64,000 bases of DNA from Cryptomeria japonica (lineage: Eukaryota; Streptophyta; Pinopsida; Cupressales; Cupressaceae): NCBI RefSeq assembly GCF_030272615.1, contig NC_081414.1:305633664-305697663 (forward strand), written 5' to 3'. Below the pieces are notes generated by a model that did no database searches, was not told the DNA's origin, and saw only the letters and a program-made list of their open reading frames with translations. Positions 35,520-47,789 of this stretch are shown piece after piece. The translations under genes and the position numbers were made by a program. Each line of letters opens with the position of its first letter. The stretch's first letter is position 1.

Positions 35520-37397
35520 ATGGAATTCTTTTCCGAAGATGTTACATCCTCACGTGTCAGGAATGGAGATAATAAATAGTGGGGGTACCAAAGAAGTGAA
35601 AAAACCTTCAAAGAATTCGTTTCTCAACTGCTCGATGCCATTGCGGATGGTGCTAGGTTTGTCACTATAGAACCATCAATAATAGATAATGGTGGCTCCT
35701 ATGGAAAAGGTAAGGACCCTAACTCTACTTTGGGCTCCATCTCTATCATTCCTAATGATCTGATGTGTAATGAGATAGCCATTGAAAATAATAGATTAAA
35801 AGACACTACTATTTTCTTTGTTTCATGTTTCATTTTGTAGGTTAATTCAAAAAGGATTATTCATTGTTTTTTTCAAAGATCATAAGGCTCAATTGGAATT
35901 TATTAGTAAGCAATACTGGACCATGGGTAGATGCACTTTTCGTGCCCTAGGGTGGTCTCCTGAAGTAGTCAATGAAGAAATATTGGCACTCTCGTGCCCT
36001 AGGTGGCTTCTAGTTAAGAATGTCCCTCCACTGCTGTGGAGATTCATACCCCAAATGATTGAACCTATTGAGAAATCTATCCATTTGGATAATTCGGCCT
36101 CCCTTATACCGCACTTAGATGCTAGAGTTCTGGTCTCGATCAATCCTGGTTTAAAAATTCCCAATTCTCTCAACGTTAAATTAAGGGATGAAACTGTTTC
36201 TTGCCCCATCAAAATTCTTGGAGGAATCAATGCGTGCTTCCTCTACAAAAAAAGAGAGACATATTCGAAAGAATTTTCCCATTATTAATCAGAATAAAGG
36301 TGTGGAGAAGCCTCGAAAGGGTGCTCACAAACCCCCGTCGGTCCCTCAAAACCAAGTGCCTCTCATGCAAAAACTTGACTCCCTTAGTTAAAATATTAAA
36401 AAAGCTATGAGTGGAATGAATAACATGCCTCCTAAGTTTGAAAAAAATGCAGATTTTGGGAATTTTAATGAAGTTCCCCCTCCCCATTTTGCAATATCTG
36501 AAGCCTTGGAGTAGATGGATAAATATCAGCAGGATGGTTTTTAGATTGTTGGAAAAAAACCCTAGAAAAAGGGGGAGGAGAAACACCCAACAATTGGCAC
36601 TGGAAATAATTAGAGTAGATAATCCCGATAATAGTAAGCATAGAAAAGATAAAACCTCTATGGAAAACAACCCTACCTTGCCTATGGAAGATGATGCACA
36701 AGAAATCCCCCCAGAGAGGAGATTCTCTAACATGAATGTGAACTCCTCCCTTGTCAAATCCTTAGTTAATAATTTCGAAGGGAGGGATGGTTTCAACAGT
36801 GAATTAGGTAAGGGAGGGAGCTCTAGTGGGGCATTGGGTATAAATGCTACTCATAATAATTCTACAGATATGGATGTTTCCTATGAGTTTGCCTCAACTA
36901 ATGTCCCTGATAATGCTAAAGGAGCCCCCTCTCTTACAAAATCCATTTCTGAGGTGGTCATTTCCTTTCCCCCTAAGAAGTTTGTTGAAATTGCAGACAA
37001 CTATGTTATTGAGGTCATTGTTGCTGACCCTAATAGAGGTGATGCCTATCCTAATAACCCATATGCAATTGAAGATGAAACCATAGGCAACTATGATAGT
37101 TTGAGGACACATGGACCCTGTACTAAGAATGGAGAAGCCCCCAATCAACCTGATCCCAACAAAGATTCAGACTATGAGGATGATTCTCAATGTGATGAAA
37201 ATACTGGCGATGAAGGGGAGGATATGGTTAATAGTGAGAACACTGAGCTTAAACCCAGAAGAAGAAGAGGTAGATCATTGGGGTCCAAGAATAAAGGATC
37301 ACCCAATAGAAGGAAAGCAAAAGAGAAGAAAGATGTCCCCAGGTGCTTCAGCAGTTTTAAGATGGCTAAAGAGTAACAATCTCTCATTTAGTTATGA
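35520..37397 (+). pseudogene. LINE-B ORF1 (DUF4283-like RNA-binding protein)
   Basis: It starts at ATG 35520. The early part reads FKEFVSQLLDAIADGARFV. After a frameshift near 35820, DUF4283-like sequence follows with LIQKGLFIVFFKDHK, QYWTMGRCTFRALGWSPE, KNVPPLLWRFI and HLDARVLVSI. A long polar C-terminal part (to 37376) is acidic, then basic (KPRRRRGRSLGSK). A TAA at 37374 and a TAG at 37389 precede a TGA at 37395 in the same frame, which overlaps the ORF2 ATG. No zinc knuckle was seen. The protein would coat element RNA. Confidence 0.75.
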
Positions 37398-40300
37398 TGA
37401 AGTGTATTTCATGGAATATTAAAGGTTTGGAGTCACCGGACAGGAAAAAAATTATTAGAAAGTTTGTTAACCAACATAAAGATTTAGATGTCATCATGTT
37501 ACAAGAATTAAAAGCAATTAAGTTTACTTTGGAGGTTAATCTGGAATTCATCTGGAAAAACTCTATTAAGATTTTCTTGGACCATGATAAAGGGAGAGGG
37601 GGAATTGGGTTACTCATTAACCCTAAGTGGAAAGATCTCATTGTTAATCAAGGTCACTCGCCATGTAACCGAGCATTTTGGGCCTCACTTAACATTAACA
37701 ATGTTGTCATTGGAGTGTGCTCAAATTATGCTGCCAATGATTATAGGGAAAGGACTAAATTATGGGATTAGATTTCCTCTCTCCTTGACATTCCATGGAT
37801 TATTGGGGGAGACTTCAACATGATTGAAAGTCATGAGGATAAATGCGGTGGTGTCACTATGGAATGGAAAGGGGCCGAGAAATTGCACTGGGAAATGATG
37901 AAGAATTGCAAGAAGCTCTTTGATCCCTTGGTAACAAGAAGATTGCAAAAGGAATATGGTTTACTTGGTGCAATTACCAGAGAGGTAAACATATAATTTA
38001 TTGTAGATTGGATAGGTTCTATGTAGATAGAGAACAATTCTCCTTTACACCAGATGATCAGGGCAATGTTGTGATAGTATGGCCCGTTTCACTCTCTGAT
38101 CATCACCCTGTTGTTTCTCTCATTAGGTTCAAAGACTCTCCAACCAAGCAAGGGAAAGAAGGAAATAAATTAATCCTCAACACCCATCTTCTCAAGGATC
38201 TGGATGCTTTGGCCACCATTAAAATTATTAGGCTGCTCAATAAAGGAAACAAGGATACGAAATCCCATATCAATAGATGGAACCAAAACATTAAGAGTTG
38301 GTAGAACCTTCTTCAGACTATTGGGTAGAAGAAAGCTAAAGATCATATATCGCAAGAGAAAACACTTGCCGATGAATTGTACCAGTGTGAAGTAGATGTC
38401 TAGAACAATCCGAGCAAAGTTGAACTATCCAACAGAGTTGCACAGGCTAGAGATGCTTTGAGGAAACACCAACAAATTAAGATTAGAGGTGCAATGATTA
38501 GGGCCCGAAGCCAATGGATGCAATTCGGTGACAAAGGGTCTAAATTGTTCTTCAATATGCTTAAACAAAAACATATCAGAGAAAATATTGATAGGATCTA
38601 GGTTGACAACAAAGAGGTAGTGGAGGTAGAAGATATTAAAGAGGAATTTTGTTTTTTTTACAAAGGACTCTTCTCCTTGGAAGACTCCCCCAAGTCTCAA
38701 GAAGCTAGAGAGAAATGTAGAGAAATTATTCCCAGTAGAATTACAAAGGAAGACTCACAATCTTTGCAAAAAAATATTTTTGTGGGTGAAGTGAAAAATG
38801 CCATTAGAACCCTTAGCAATGACAAGGCACCGGGCCCAGATGGATTGCCTGTTGAGTTTTATAAATCTAATGAGGAATGGATTTTCCAAGACCTCCATGA
38901 GCTATATACTGAGGCATTTGAGAATGGATCCCTAGGAGAACTCATCAATAAAGGGATTATTAAGTTATTACCTAAAGAGGGGGACAAGTCACTTATGAAA
39001 AATTGGAGACCTATTACACTCGTCAATGTGTCATATAAGATTTTGGCCAAAGTTATTTCTCTTAGGCTTGAGAATGTGTTGCCTAGAATCATTTGTCCCA
39101 CTCAAACAAGGTTCATTAAGGGTAGATTCATCCTGGAGAATATAATTACTAGTTGGGAGGCAATTGACTAGGCTAATGCTTCTGAGCAAAATGTGGCCAT
39201 GTTTCTCTTAGACTTTGAGAAAACTTATGAAAGGGTTGAATGGGACTTTATTTTTATGATGCTAGAAGCCTTTGGATTTCCCATTGAATTATGTCATTGG
39301 GTGAAGATTCCCCTTAAAGACACTTCAATGCAGGTGGAGATTAATGGCTCTCTCACTCAAGTTATTAAACTCGGTAGGTCTATTAGATAGGGATGCCCTC
39401 TTGCTCTTGCCCTGTTCGTTATTGCTTCTGATGCTCTATATTACATATTAAGAGACTACACCATATCCCCTAAAATAGGAGGTGTTGTGCTTCTTGATGG
39501 GTCAAAGTTGATCAATACTCAATTTGTAGACGACACTGCACTTTTTGTTGAACTTACCAAGCAAAACATCGAAGCCCTAGAGTGCAAAATCAAGTTCTTA
39601 GGTGAGATCTCAGGGGCAAAAATATCTCATCCTAAATCTACCTTGCTTGGGTGGAGAGAGGAACCTCCAGAATGGTTACATCAGTTTGGAATCTAGTGGG
39701 GGGAGCCTAATAAGATTGTCAGATACTTGGGGATACCCTTTTCCATCTCCCCTTCTCTTAAGGAAATGTGGATATGGGTTAGAGGTAAAATTGACAAGAC
39801 ACTCAATAAGTGGAATAATAGATATCTATCGCTTGCTGGTAGAGTGCAAGTATGTCAAAAGATTCTATCTTTGTACATTTACTACTCCCCTATCTGGATG
39901 TTCTCCAACTATCAAATCCTAGAAATACAGAAAGCTATAAGGAAGTTCTTCTGGTCTGATGAGAAAGGAAACAAGAAGATACACTCTATTAAGTGGAGGT
40001 GGTGCCACATTGAGAAGAGACTAGGAGGGCTCGGACTAAAAGACCTGAGAATCCAAGGGGTTTCTCTTGCTGCAAAATGGATCTTCCATGCATTTGAAGG
40101 CAGTGAACCATGGAAAGTCTTGGTCAGAAACAACATTATGAGAGTTGTTCCTAAGAAGGCTAAATCTTGGAAATCTTTACCCTTTTGTGACCTAGTGGCT
40201 GGAGGATTTTCAGTCTCAGTGCAGGTTTTGTATGTCTTTAAGTCTATCTGGAAATTCTGGGAAAGTATTAGACCTTACATCACCAATAGTAGGGCCAACG

Positions 40301-41327
40301 AAAATGACCACATTCATGGGGAGAGGTCTATTTGGTGGAACCTTGTCCACTCTTCTAAGCCTCTCGCACTTACTCAAGGTTGCTCCACCAGAGCCTGGGC
40401 TAATAAAGGCATTTGCTGCTTTAAGGACATTATTGAGAATGATAGACTTATAAACTGGGATACCCTTAGGGTTAGATATGATCTTCAGGTTTCCCAAAAG
40501 AGAAATTATAATATGGTGAAGTATGCATGTGCTGATCTATAATTGCCTAAAAGTTGTAAGGTGAATAATGAAAGGTACACTCATCTTATTTGGAATAACA
40601 ATATTTCTATTTTCAATGTCAAATCTATTATTGTCTATAATACCCTCTCGTATGATGAAGCTATTATCAAGTATGCTAACACTTTGTGGTATGCATATTT
40701 CTCTGTAAAACAATGGCATAAGGTATTCACATGGCTCTGGAGCAGTCCTACCACTCCTAAGAAAAAATGTTTTAGATGGTTGATGATTATTAACAGGTTG
40801 CCTTTCGGAAAAGATCATAATAATAGTGATATCTGTAATGTTTGTAGAGTGCTTGAGTTTGTTAGGTACATTTTTTTGAGTGCAATATTGCTAGAGAAAT
40901 CTGGTTGTTGTTTGGTATTTCTATTCCTAACTAGGTTCTTATTTTAGATGTTCTCACTAGTTACATTAAGGGTTTGAAAAAGGATACTAACCTATTTTGG
41001 CATATATTATCTACTGATATTTTATGGCATATCTGGAAAATTAGAAATGAAGATAAGTTCCAAGGTAAAGCTAGGGCCCTTATTGAGTCATTCAGTGGAC
41101 TCGCTCTCCATCGCATCTTTTTGTAGGTATCAGTTACAATGAAGATAGAGAAGAACAAATTCCTTAGGTTCGTTAAAGATGGACAAGCCAAGATGTTCAT
41201 ACACGAGTTAGAGAATGGTTATAAATGGAGGCAGGCAATAGGGGAGCACAATTCCGTTGATACAACAATGGATAGTGTTGGGGTTAAGATTAGGAAAGCT
41301 AGAGACCCAACATTGGAGAAAATTTAG
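37394..41327 (+). pseudogene. LINE-B ORF2: endonuclease and reverse transcriptase
   Basis: Endonuclease motifs are KCISWNIKG, MLQELK (usual QETK changed), IIGGDFNMI and LSDHHPVV (37394-38120). Reverse transcriptase (about 38600-39700) shows NDKAPGPDGLPVEFYK, NWRPITLVNVSYKI, FLLDFEKTYERVEW, R-stop-GCPL (usual RQGxPL) and the catalytic FVDD at 39523-39534. After that come the LGIPF thumb start and a zinc-binding RVT-type tail (WLWSSPTTPKKKCFRW, about 40735-40785). The frame is cut by several TAG stops and a few frameshifts. The last ORF part ends at 41327 with no RNase H. Confidence 0.85.
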
Positions 41328-41610
41328 ATGCTAAGTTAGTCACTTGAGGGAATGAAGGTAGTATGGATGGAAGGCCCTCTGGGGTGGACGACTTGGTTGG
41401 AGGCCTATCAGGACCATGAACACATGTGATGAAATCATTTTTGAATATGTCCATATTATTAGCATACCCATGTGATCTGGCCACTTCATAATATGGACTT
41501 GTTTTGTAGATATATGTATAGACACTAATAGTGTTTGGATCTACGATCTATATGTACTCATAGTTGTAAACAATCAGATACAGTTGAAGACAATTTTTTG
41601 TATTAGTTTA

Positions 41611-42415
41611 TGTTGGCATTCTACATTCTTATGAGAATGATGTTGTCATTGATGGCAACCTACTGGCAACCATCTGGTAACCTTCTGGCACTCATTTGGT
41701 AAAGCCACCGGTAGGCACTGGCACCGGCATAGACATCTACATACACCAGCAGGCACTTCACCGACAGCGACAACAATCCATACCGACACCCCAACAGACA
41801 GGGAATAAACTTTTGTTTATTGTATTTAATTGTAATTATCTTTTGTAAAGCCGACAAGGCATATTGTAAAAGACTCATATATATGTATGAGATCTTATAG
41901 GTCATTTTGTATAAGGTATGGATAAAAGTTGTGAATTATGTATAAGGTGATATAAGTGACATCGAAGGTTTTTGGTTATTGTATGATCTTAAACCGGTAC
42001 TGAACCTGACATAGTTGATGCTACTTTGAAGCAATACATTGTATTGGATTTCATAATCCACTTTTGTAGTCAGTGAGACTCTTATTGAGCAGTGAGCTCT
42101 AGGCAGTTGGTCTTCCTGCATGTGTAGGCCCTTCATTGTAAGTAATATTTATTCATTGGCCAGTGAGTGAATATTGTGGGTCACAAATCCAAGCGAGGTT
42201 TTTCCCACATCGGGTTTCCTCATTAAACATCTTGTGTTATGGTGTGTTTTCTATGTTGTCTTTACTGTTCCTTTTTATTGCATTAATTCTTATTTACCGG
42301 TACACTATTTTGGAATGCAAAGTTCTTACTAAGATTAAATATTTTGTTAACCGATTAGATACTGATTCACCCCCCCCCACTCTCAGCATCTTTGGGACTA
42401 TCATTAATCCTAATA
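41611..42415 (+). repeat. Solo LTR in the LINE-B 3' UTR
   Basis: TGTTGGCATTCTACATTC ... CATTAATCCTAATA is bracketed by the 5-bp duplication GTTTA (41606-41610 and 42416-42420). The last CA has become TA. It is the inverted counterpart of 13432-14247. It contains GTTGTCATTGATGGCAAC at 41642-41659 and a C-tract after GATTCA near 42366-42379. With no internal sequence it is a recombination remnant. Confidence 0.9.
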
Positions 42416-42444
42416 GTTTATTCCATATATGCAATATAAAAATA

Positions 42445-42460
42445 AATAAATCAAGCATTA
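42445..42460. repeat. Target-site duplication of LINE-B, 3' copy
   Basis: It is identical to 35269-35284. Its position, 25 bp beyond the solo LTR's own target duplication, shows that the solo LTR entered an existing LINE. Confidence 0.85.
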
Positions 42461-42831
42461 CTTGGGACATTGGCCCATTCTCTATTTAGTCAAGAGATGA
42501 TTAATGTGATTCCCTAGCACACATATATTGATCAATAGCAGATCGCACTAGGCTTGAATTATAACACAATAGGTTGGAATGCCTCATCTAAAATTAACTA
42601 TAAGAAGAAATGATATTATATGATCACTTATATAATCCCCATGAGTGAATCCATAATACCCTTGAAAAAATCAAACCAAATCAAATTGGTTATGCATGAT
42701 TGAGTGAGTATCATTCAATACATGTGGGCAATTTTGGAACAGAGTTTAATGAATATTTTTCATTATTGCATTATTGGTTACGTGCACCTATTCCTTCTTG
42801 CTTCTATAATAACTTGGTCGAAGTTCAAGTG

Positions 42832-43023
42832 GGGGCTGACTGATTTGGGATATAGTCCATGCCATGATTGGATGCATTCAATACCTCAGTGACATACAAC
42901 TAGATGATGTGTGTTGTAAACAACCTATAGGGGCTAATTGATTTAGGATACAGTCCATGCCATGATTGGATGCATTCAATACCTCAGTGGTATACTACTA
43001 GATGATGTGTGTTATAAACACAA
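42832..43023. repeat. 98-bp tandem duplication, two copies
   Basis: GGGGCT(G/A)A(C)TTGATTT... starts at 42832 and again at 42930. Both units share the stretch TGCCATGATTGGATGCATTC and end TAGATGATGTGTGTTRTAAAC. Identity is above 90% by eye. No function is apparent. Confidence 0.85.
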
Positions 43024-46000
43024 AAAAACACAAATTACAAATAAAATAAGGTATACTAGTGGAAGAAAGAGAAAGAGAAACCAAGTATTGGCTGATTTAT
43101 GAATCATATAAAATATTTACTACTTTTAGATTCAAGGAGCCAAATATGTTTCTCCTCATAATAATGAACAATAGCATTGAATACTTGTCCAAATTTTGGA
43201 AAAAAATGTTAAACTAATTTACCATACCTTTCAAAATGATTTATAAGCATCCTTACAAATTTGGGTAGACAAGGCCAATAAATTAGATCAAAGAAAATTC
43301 TCTAAGAAGATTCTCTAACTAGCTTAAATACATATATAGTTAAAAAACTAGACAAGAAGAATCTTATTTTTACCCTAGATTTTGCAAAAGGTTAAAGGAA
43401 CATTAGTGTGAAAATTTTATTTAGTGCACATATTTACAAATTTTTCTTAAATGTTCTATTTGTATTATTTTAAAAAATTGCCATTACTTTGTCTCTTCAT
43501 GGTGTTTTCACTACAGTATTTAGTTACTAAGTTGTGGAGGAAGCACAACAACTATTGGTTCAAGCATAGTGTATAGTGAAAGATCCTATGGGACTCATGA
43601 GAAGGAACCTTATTGTTGATTATCACTATTACATTTAGTTTTCACATTCTTGACATGTACCCTCCAATATATTATTTAACATATATTTACTATCTGTGTA
43701 ACCCAAGTGTTAATTATTTTTTTGTCAATACTTAATTTATGTATGCATAAAACAACAATAAAACTATGGACAATATATGTGTTTAAAATTATGAACTAAA
43801 TAAGTGGTAATGTGACATGTATATGTATGTATGTACATATTACACAACATTACTCTATATATATATCCTATGTGTGTGTATATATTATAAAAAAATATAA
43901 AAATATAAAAAAAAAAAAAAAAAAAATTAGTTTGGAAGCTACATTATGCAAGACACACCAATTGCAGCCCCATATGGGGTTCAAAACAGTGGCCATATGG
44001 GGGTTTAAAACCATATTTTCAAGGAAAAAAATGTTTTAAAACATAACAATAATTTTAAAAAAATAAAATTGGGTTTCATCTTCATGGAGACATAAACAAA
44101 ACTTGGAATGTTGTCTTCTTTTCCTTGATTTTGAACACACAAATGAAAGAGTAGGTTAGAAGAAATTCCATCTTCTTTTCTTCTTTTTTTTTTTTTTGCC
44201 CTCATGAGGATTTTTAGGGTTTGGACGAGCCCTAAAATATGGGGGTGGATATTTAAAGCTCCTCTCATGGGATTTAAGTTTTTTTTTTAGGGTTAGCATA
44301 AATAAATGGGTTTTAAATGAGTATAATAAAATCATAAAATATAGACTTATTAATTTTATTTAACTTACAAGAATATTATTAGTACTTGTTGTTAGGCAGT
44401 ACTATTGGAGTCGGTTGCACCCAATTTTTGTTATTAGCCAATTGATTTTCCACCAATTATATCTATGAATTTTTTCTTTGGATGTTTTTCAAGCAAATTT
44501 TTTGATCATTAAAATAATAATTAGTAAGTTCTAATTTTTTTTAAAAATTATTTAAAATCAGTATCTCAATATTTCCTCATGCAATTTAATAATATAAAAA
44601 TATATATTTGATAAATATATTAATATATATTTGATAAATATATTAATATATATTTTTAATATAGTATATAATTAAATTAAATATTAGATAAAAGATGAAT
44701 AAATAATTTTAATATTATTAATATATTTAAGTCTATATATGCAATAATATAATTAAAATCATATTAGGATTAAATATATTTTTGATATTAAAAGAAAATT
44801 AAAATTAAATATGTTAATTATATATAATCAATAAGTAATAAAATTATATATAATAATATATTAGTAAGTTTAAATATATTAAATTATTTAAATATAAGAA
44901 AACTTAAAGATTAAGATTTGAATAAATAATTTAATATTATACATATTATTATAGATTTAATTATAATCTAAATTATATTTATAACATAAATGAAATACCA
45001 TATTATATATCCTTATCATAAAATATTAAATCTATATAATGCAATGATTTAATCTAAAATATTGTATAAAGATTAATATATTAATTATAAAAAAAATTAT
45101 TAATAATTAAATTACCCAAAATATATAATAATAAATCTATTATTCATAATCATATTAATATTTTTACATTAAATAATTTTAATTGAAATTAAGATTATTA
45201 TTAATGTTAAGAGTTACTGTTAGAATAAGGGTTGAGGTTAGGGTTAAAAATAAGGTTCAAATTATTTCTAAATTAAGATTATATTTAGGCTTAGAGTTAA
45301 AATTTAAAAAAATAGGATTAGTGTTGTATTTAATGTTAGATTTAGAGTTAGAATTAGGTTAAAAATTTGGGCTAGTGTACAAATTAAGTCAAAGTTATTG
45401 TTAAGGTTTGAATTAGTTGTAGATATTATTGTAATTTTACTATGTTATAATTATGGGCACTCTCTATTATATAATTGCAAGAATATATTATCTCAAATTA
45501 TTATTCAACCTACCTCTAAACAAAAACAATATTATTACAATACTAAAAAGGCAAGTACTGGCCACTATGTGGCACTTGTTTTGAATTTAAATTTAAAGAA
45601 ATATTGTATTTTGGGTAAACTTAAAAGATTAATAAGAAAAATCTTAGCTTAAGTTGATTTAATTATTTAACCAGTTTAAAAATAATTCTTCTAATAATAA
45701 TGGATTATAATTATTACTATCAATTTAAAATTGGGTAATAAATATGAATTTAAATTTCATTTTTGGACATGATTTTTTTTAATGGAGTAATTTTAATTCC
45801 ATCCTTAGCCTTAGAAAAGAGTAATTGGTGGAAAAAAGATTAATCATAGGATAGAAAAAACATACAAAAAATTCAAATTAAGAAATTGTAAGTATTAATT
45901 AGAGTATTGCTTATGGATTTAATTAATCTACAAAATTAAATTAGTAAAGTAAATGTATATTCTTATTATGGAAATATTTATTTTGATTCCATCATGACGA

Positions 46001-46140
46001 TCATTTCACTATAGGTATAAAAATTAGGGAAAATTTATATAATATTTTTTTCCCTTAAAAGATAATTATCTATAATCTAAGCTTTAGGATTCCTACCTTG
46101 ATTAGGGCATAATACAAAACAATCTTAAGGTTTCATGGTC
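43024..46140. other. AT-rich stretch without genes
   Basis: No supported coding region. It holds A- and T-homopolymers (about 43909-43926 and 44187-44198), a TATG/TATA microsatellite near 43815-43880, and about two copies of a 22-bp TTGATAAATATATTAATATATA unit near 44605-44660. A degenerate GTTAGGGTTA-like tract lies at 45215-45370. Confidence 0.55.
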
Positions 46141-46329
46141 ACTCCCAAATTTTTAGGCAGTGTGCTAATGGTGATGTGAATAGTGGATCACTAGGTGCAC
46201 AAACCAGTTGTGGGAAATTTTATGTTACTTCAAAGTTTGACGTGCATTTCATTCGAGTTTAGTTTGAGGATTTCAATAAAAAAAATTATAGGTGAATTTA
46301 TGTTATGTCATGTTTTCCAACTTGTAAAA

Positions 46330-47310
46330 AGTGAAAATGCCATCTCCCCCCTTCCTATGTGAATATGGGGCTCCTTCTTGCCTATCTTTTAGAATTTATT
46401 CTTTCAAGATTACACCTTCCCCTCCTATTGTGGTTTTCAATAAGGAGGTTCATAGGAAAGAGGTTTATTTTTCCCAGAATAGGCTTATTTGTAGATTTGA
46501 CCGAATGTGACCTCATATCAAATATTTAAACCTCTACATCTTTGAGAATTTGCATCCCATTATGAAGGGAAATATTAGGATTTATCCATATGTAAGTGGA
46601 TTTTTGAGGTTTTTTTTACTTCATATGTTGATAATGTTGTATTTTTAAATTCTTTCTCTTGGTTTTGGGGACAACACACCATTCTCCTCAAGCTCTAGGA
46701 AACTTCATTTAATGCTCTCACCAAGTCCTTTGAATTGCTTCATGTTTGGATTTGCATGTCAAATCTCCCACTTCACTTTTGTTACAACTCTTGTTGTTTG
46801 AGCATTGGGAATTGCTTGGGCCATTTTATTATGGTGGATAATGTTATCACCATGTTCTCTTGTTCTACTTATTAGATCATACCCTTGTGGGTCTAGAATT
46901 TTCTTCACCTTTCCAAATTGAGGTGGTTTTATAGGTTGGTAAATATTCTTTGAACCAACCTTTTTCTTATGAAGGAATCCATTTTTGTCTTGAAAATGTT
47001 TTTCTATCAATCACTTGGCTTGAAATTTTCCTCTCTTCAAGGTTTATCATTCTTCCTCTTGGTAGAATGATACTAATCATGATCTTGTCAAAATTTTACA
47101 TGATGAAACTAACACTAATTTTAAGGCCCCCCAAATCCTTCTATTGTTGTTGTATCTTTTATTCCTCTCTTGAGGCCTTAACTCCTATTGGTTTTATTGT
47201 TCCTTTAGTTCTTGATCCACCTATTACCTTGGATGCTTCTATTTCTCAATTAGTTATTGGGGAAGCCACATGTGTACTCCTTAGCACCTATTCAATTATT
47301 TTCCTATAGA
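46330..47310 (+). pseudogene. LINE ORF1-like remnant (DUF4283-type)
   Basis: Reading across stops and frameshifts, the plus strand gives VFNKEVHRKEVYFSQNRLIC, PIMKGNIRIYPYVSGFLRF, FSWFWGQH, VWICMSNLPLHFCYNSC and SIGNCLGHFIMVDN. These follow the DUF4283 order of plant LINE ORF1 proteins, with VWIRLPNLPLHFW and IGNxLG as family landmarks. No matching ORF2 was found downstream, so this is either an ORF1-only fragment or belongs to the host element of LINE-C. Confidence 0.55.
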
Positions 47311-47789
47311 ACTCTTCTCAAGTTGGTTTGTCCTCTCAAAAAATTTCTTCCTTTGGGTTCATGGTTATAGACTCTTCTCCCTCCTATCTATTATCTAGAG
47401 GTCAATATTCTAAGTTTCTTGGATATTTTTTCTATGTAGGAAGAAAGGTCATGCAAATAATATCTCACATTCTCATTCCCAGATTAAGAGTGTGTGCTTC
47501 TCTAAGTTTGATGTTACTGTGTAGTTGATTTCTTTGTGCTATTAGTGGCATGTTAGTGGCCTGTTTTTCTTTGCCCTTGGCTATTTTTGTTTTAAGTATT
47601 CAACACCCTAGTTTAATGCTTAATAAAAACAAATATAATTAATCCTAAAGCTTGAGATCTATATTTTCTTTTTGTTAATTATTTTGTAGGATTAAGGTAT
47701 AAATATGGAACCCCTTTTTCTTTGACAACAACCATTTGACATAAAATAATCATAAATAAATTAATCTATTGAAAAAAATTGTCTAATCT

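Larger units (their letters stand above)
35285..42444 (+). mobile_element. LINE-B (L1-type), full length, with 16-bp target duplication
   Basis: AATAAATCAAGCATTA occurs at 35269-35284 and 42445-42460 and brackets a 5' UTR, ORF1, ORF2 and a 3' UTR ending in an A-rich tail. Without the solo LTR (41611-42415) the element is about 6.35 kb, a full-length size for a plant L1. It lacks an RNase H domain, unlike LINE-C and LINE-D. Confidence 0.9.

Noticed and set aside
36227-36796. 189-codon minus-strand frame
   Set aside because: It lies antisense to LINE-B ORF1. Its hydrophobic look comes from the Lys/Glu-rich sense strand and it has no family match.
44005-44268. 87-codon minus-strand frame beside a T-run
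   Set aside because: Its Lys run is the reverse of a T-homopolymer. The rest has no family likeness and AT-driven composition.
45215-45370. Telomere-like GTTAGGGTTA tract
   Set aside because: Only one near-perfect stretch. The rest is degenerate GTTAGAGTTA-like AT-rich sequence, and the plant unit TTTAGGG is not repeated.
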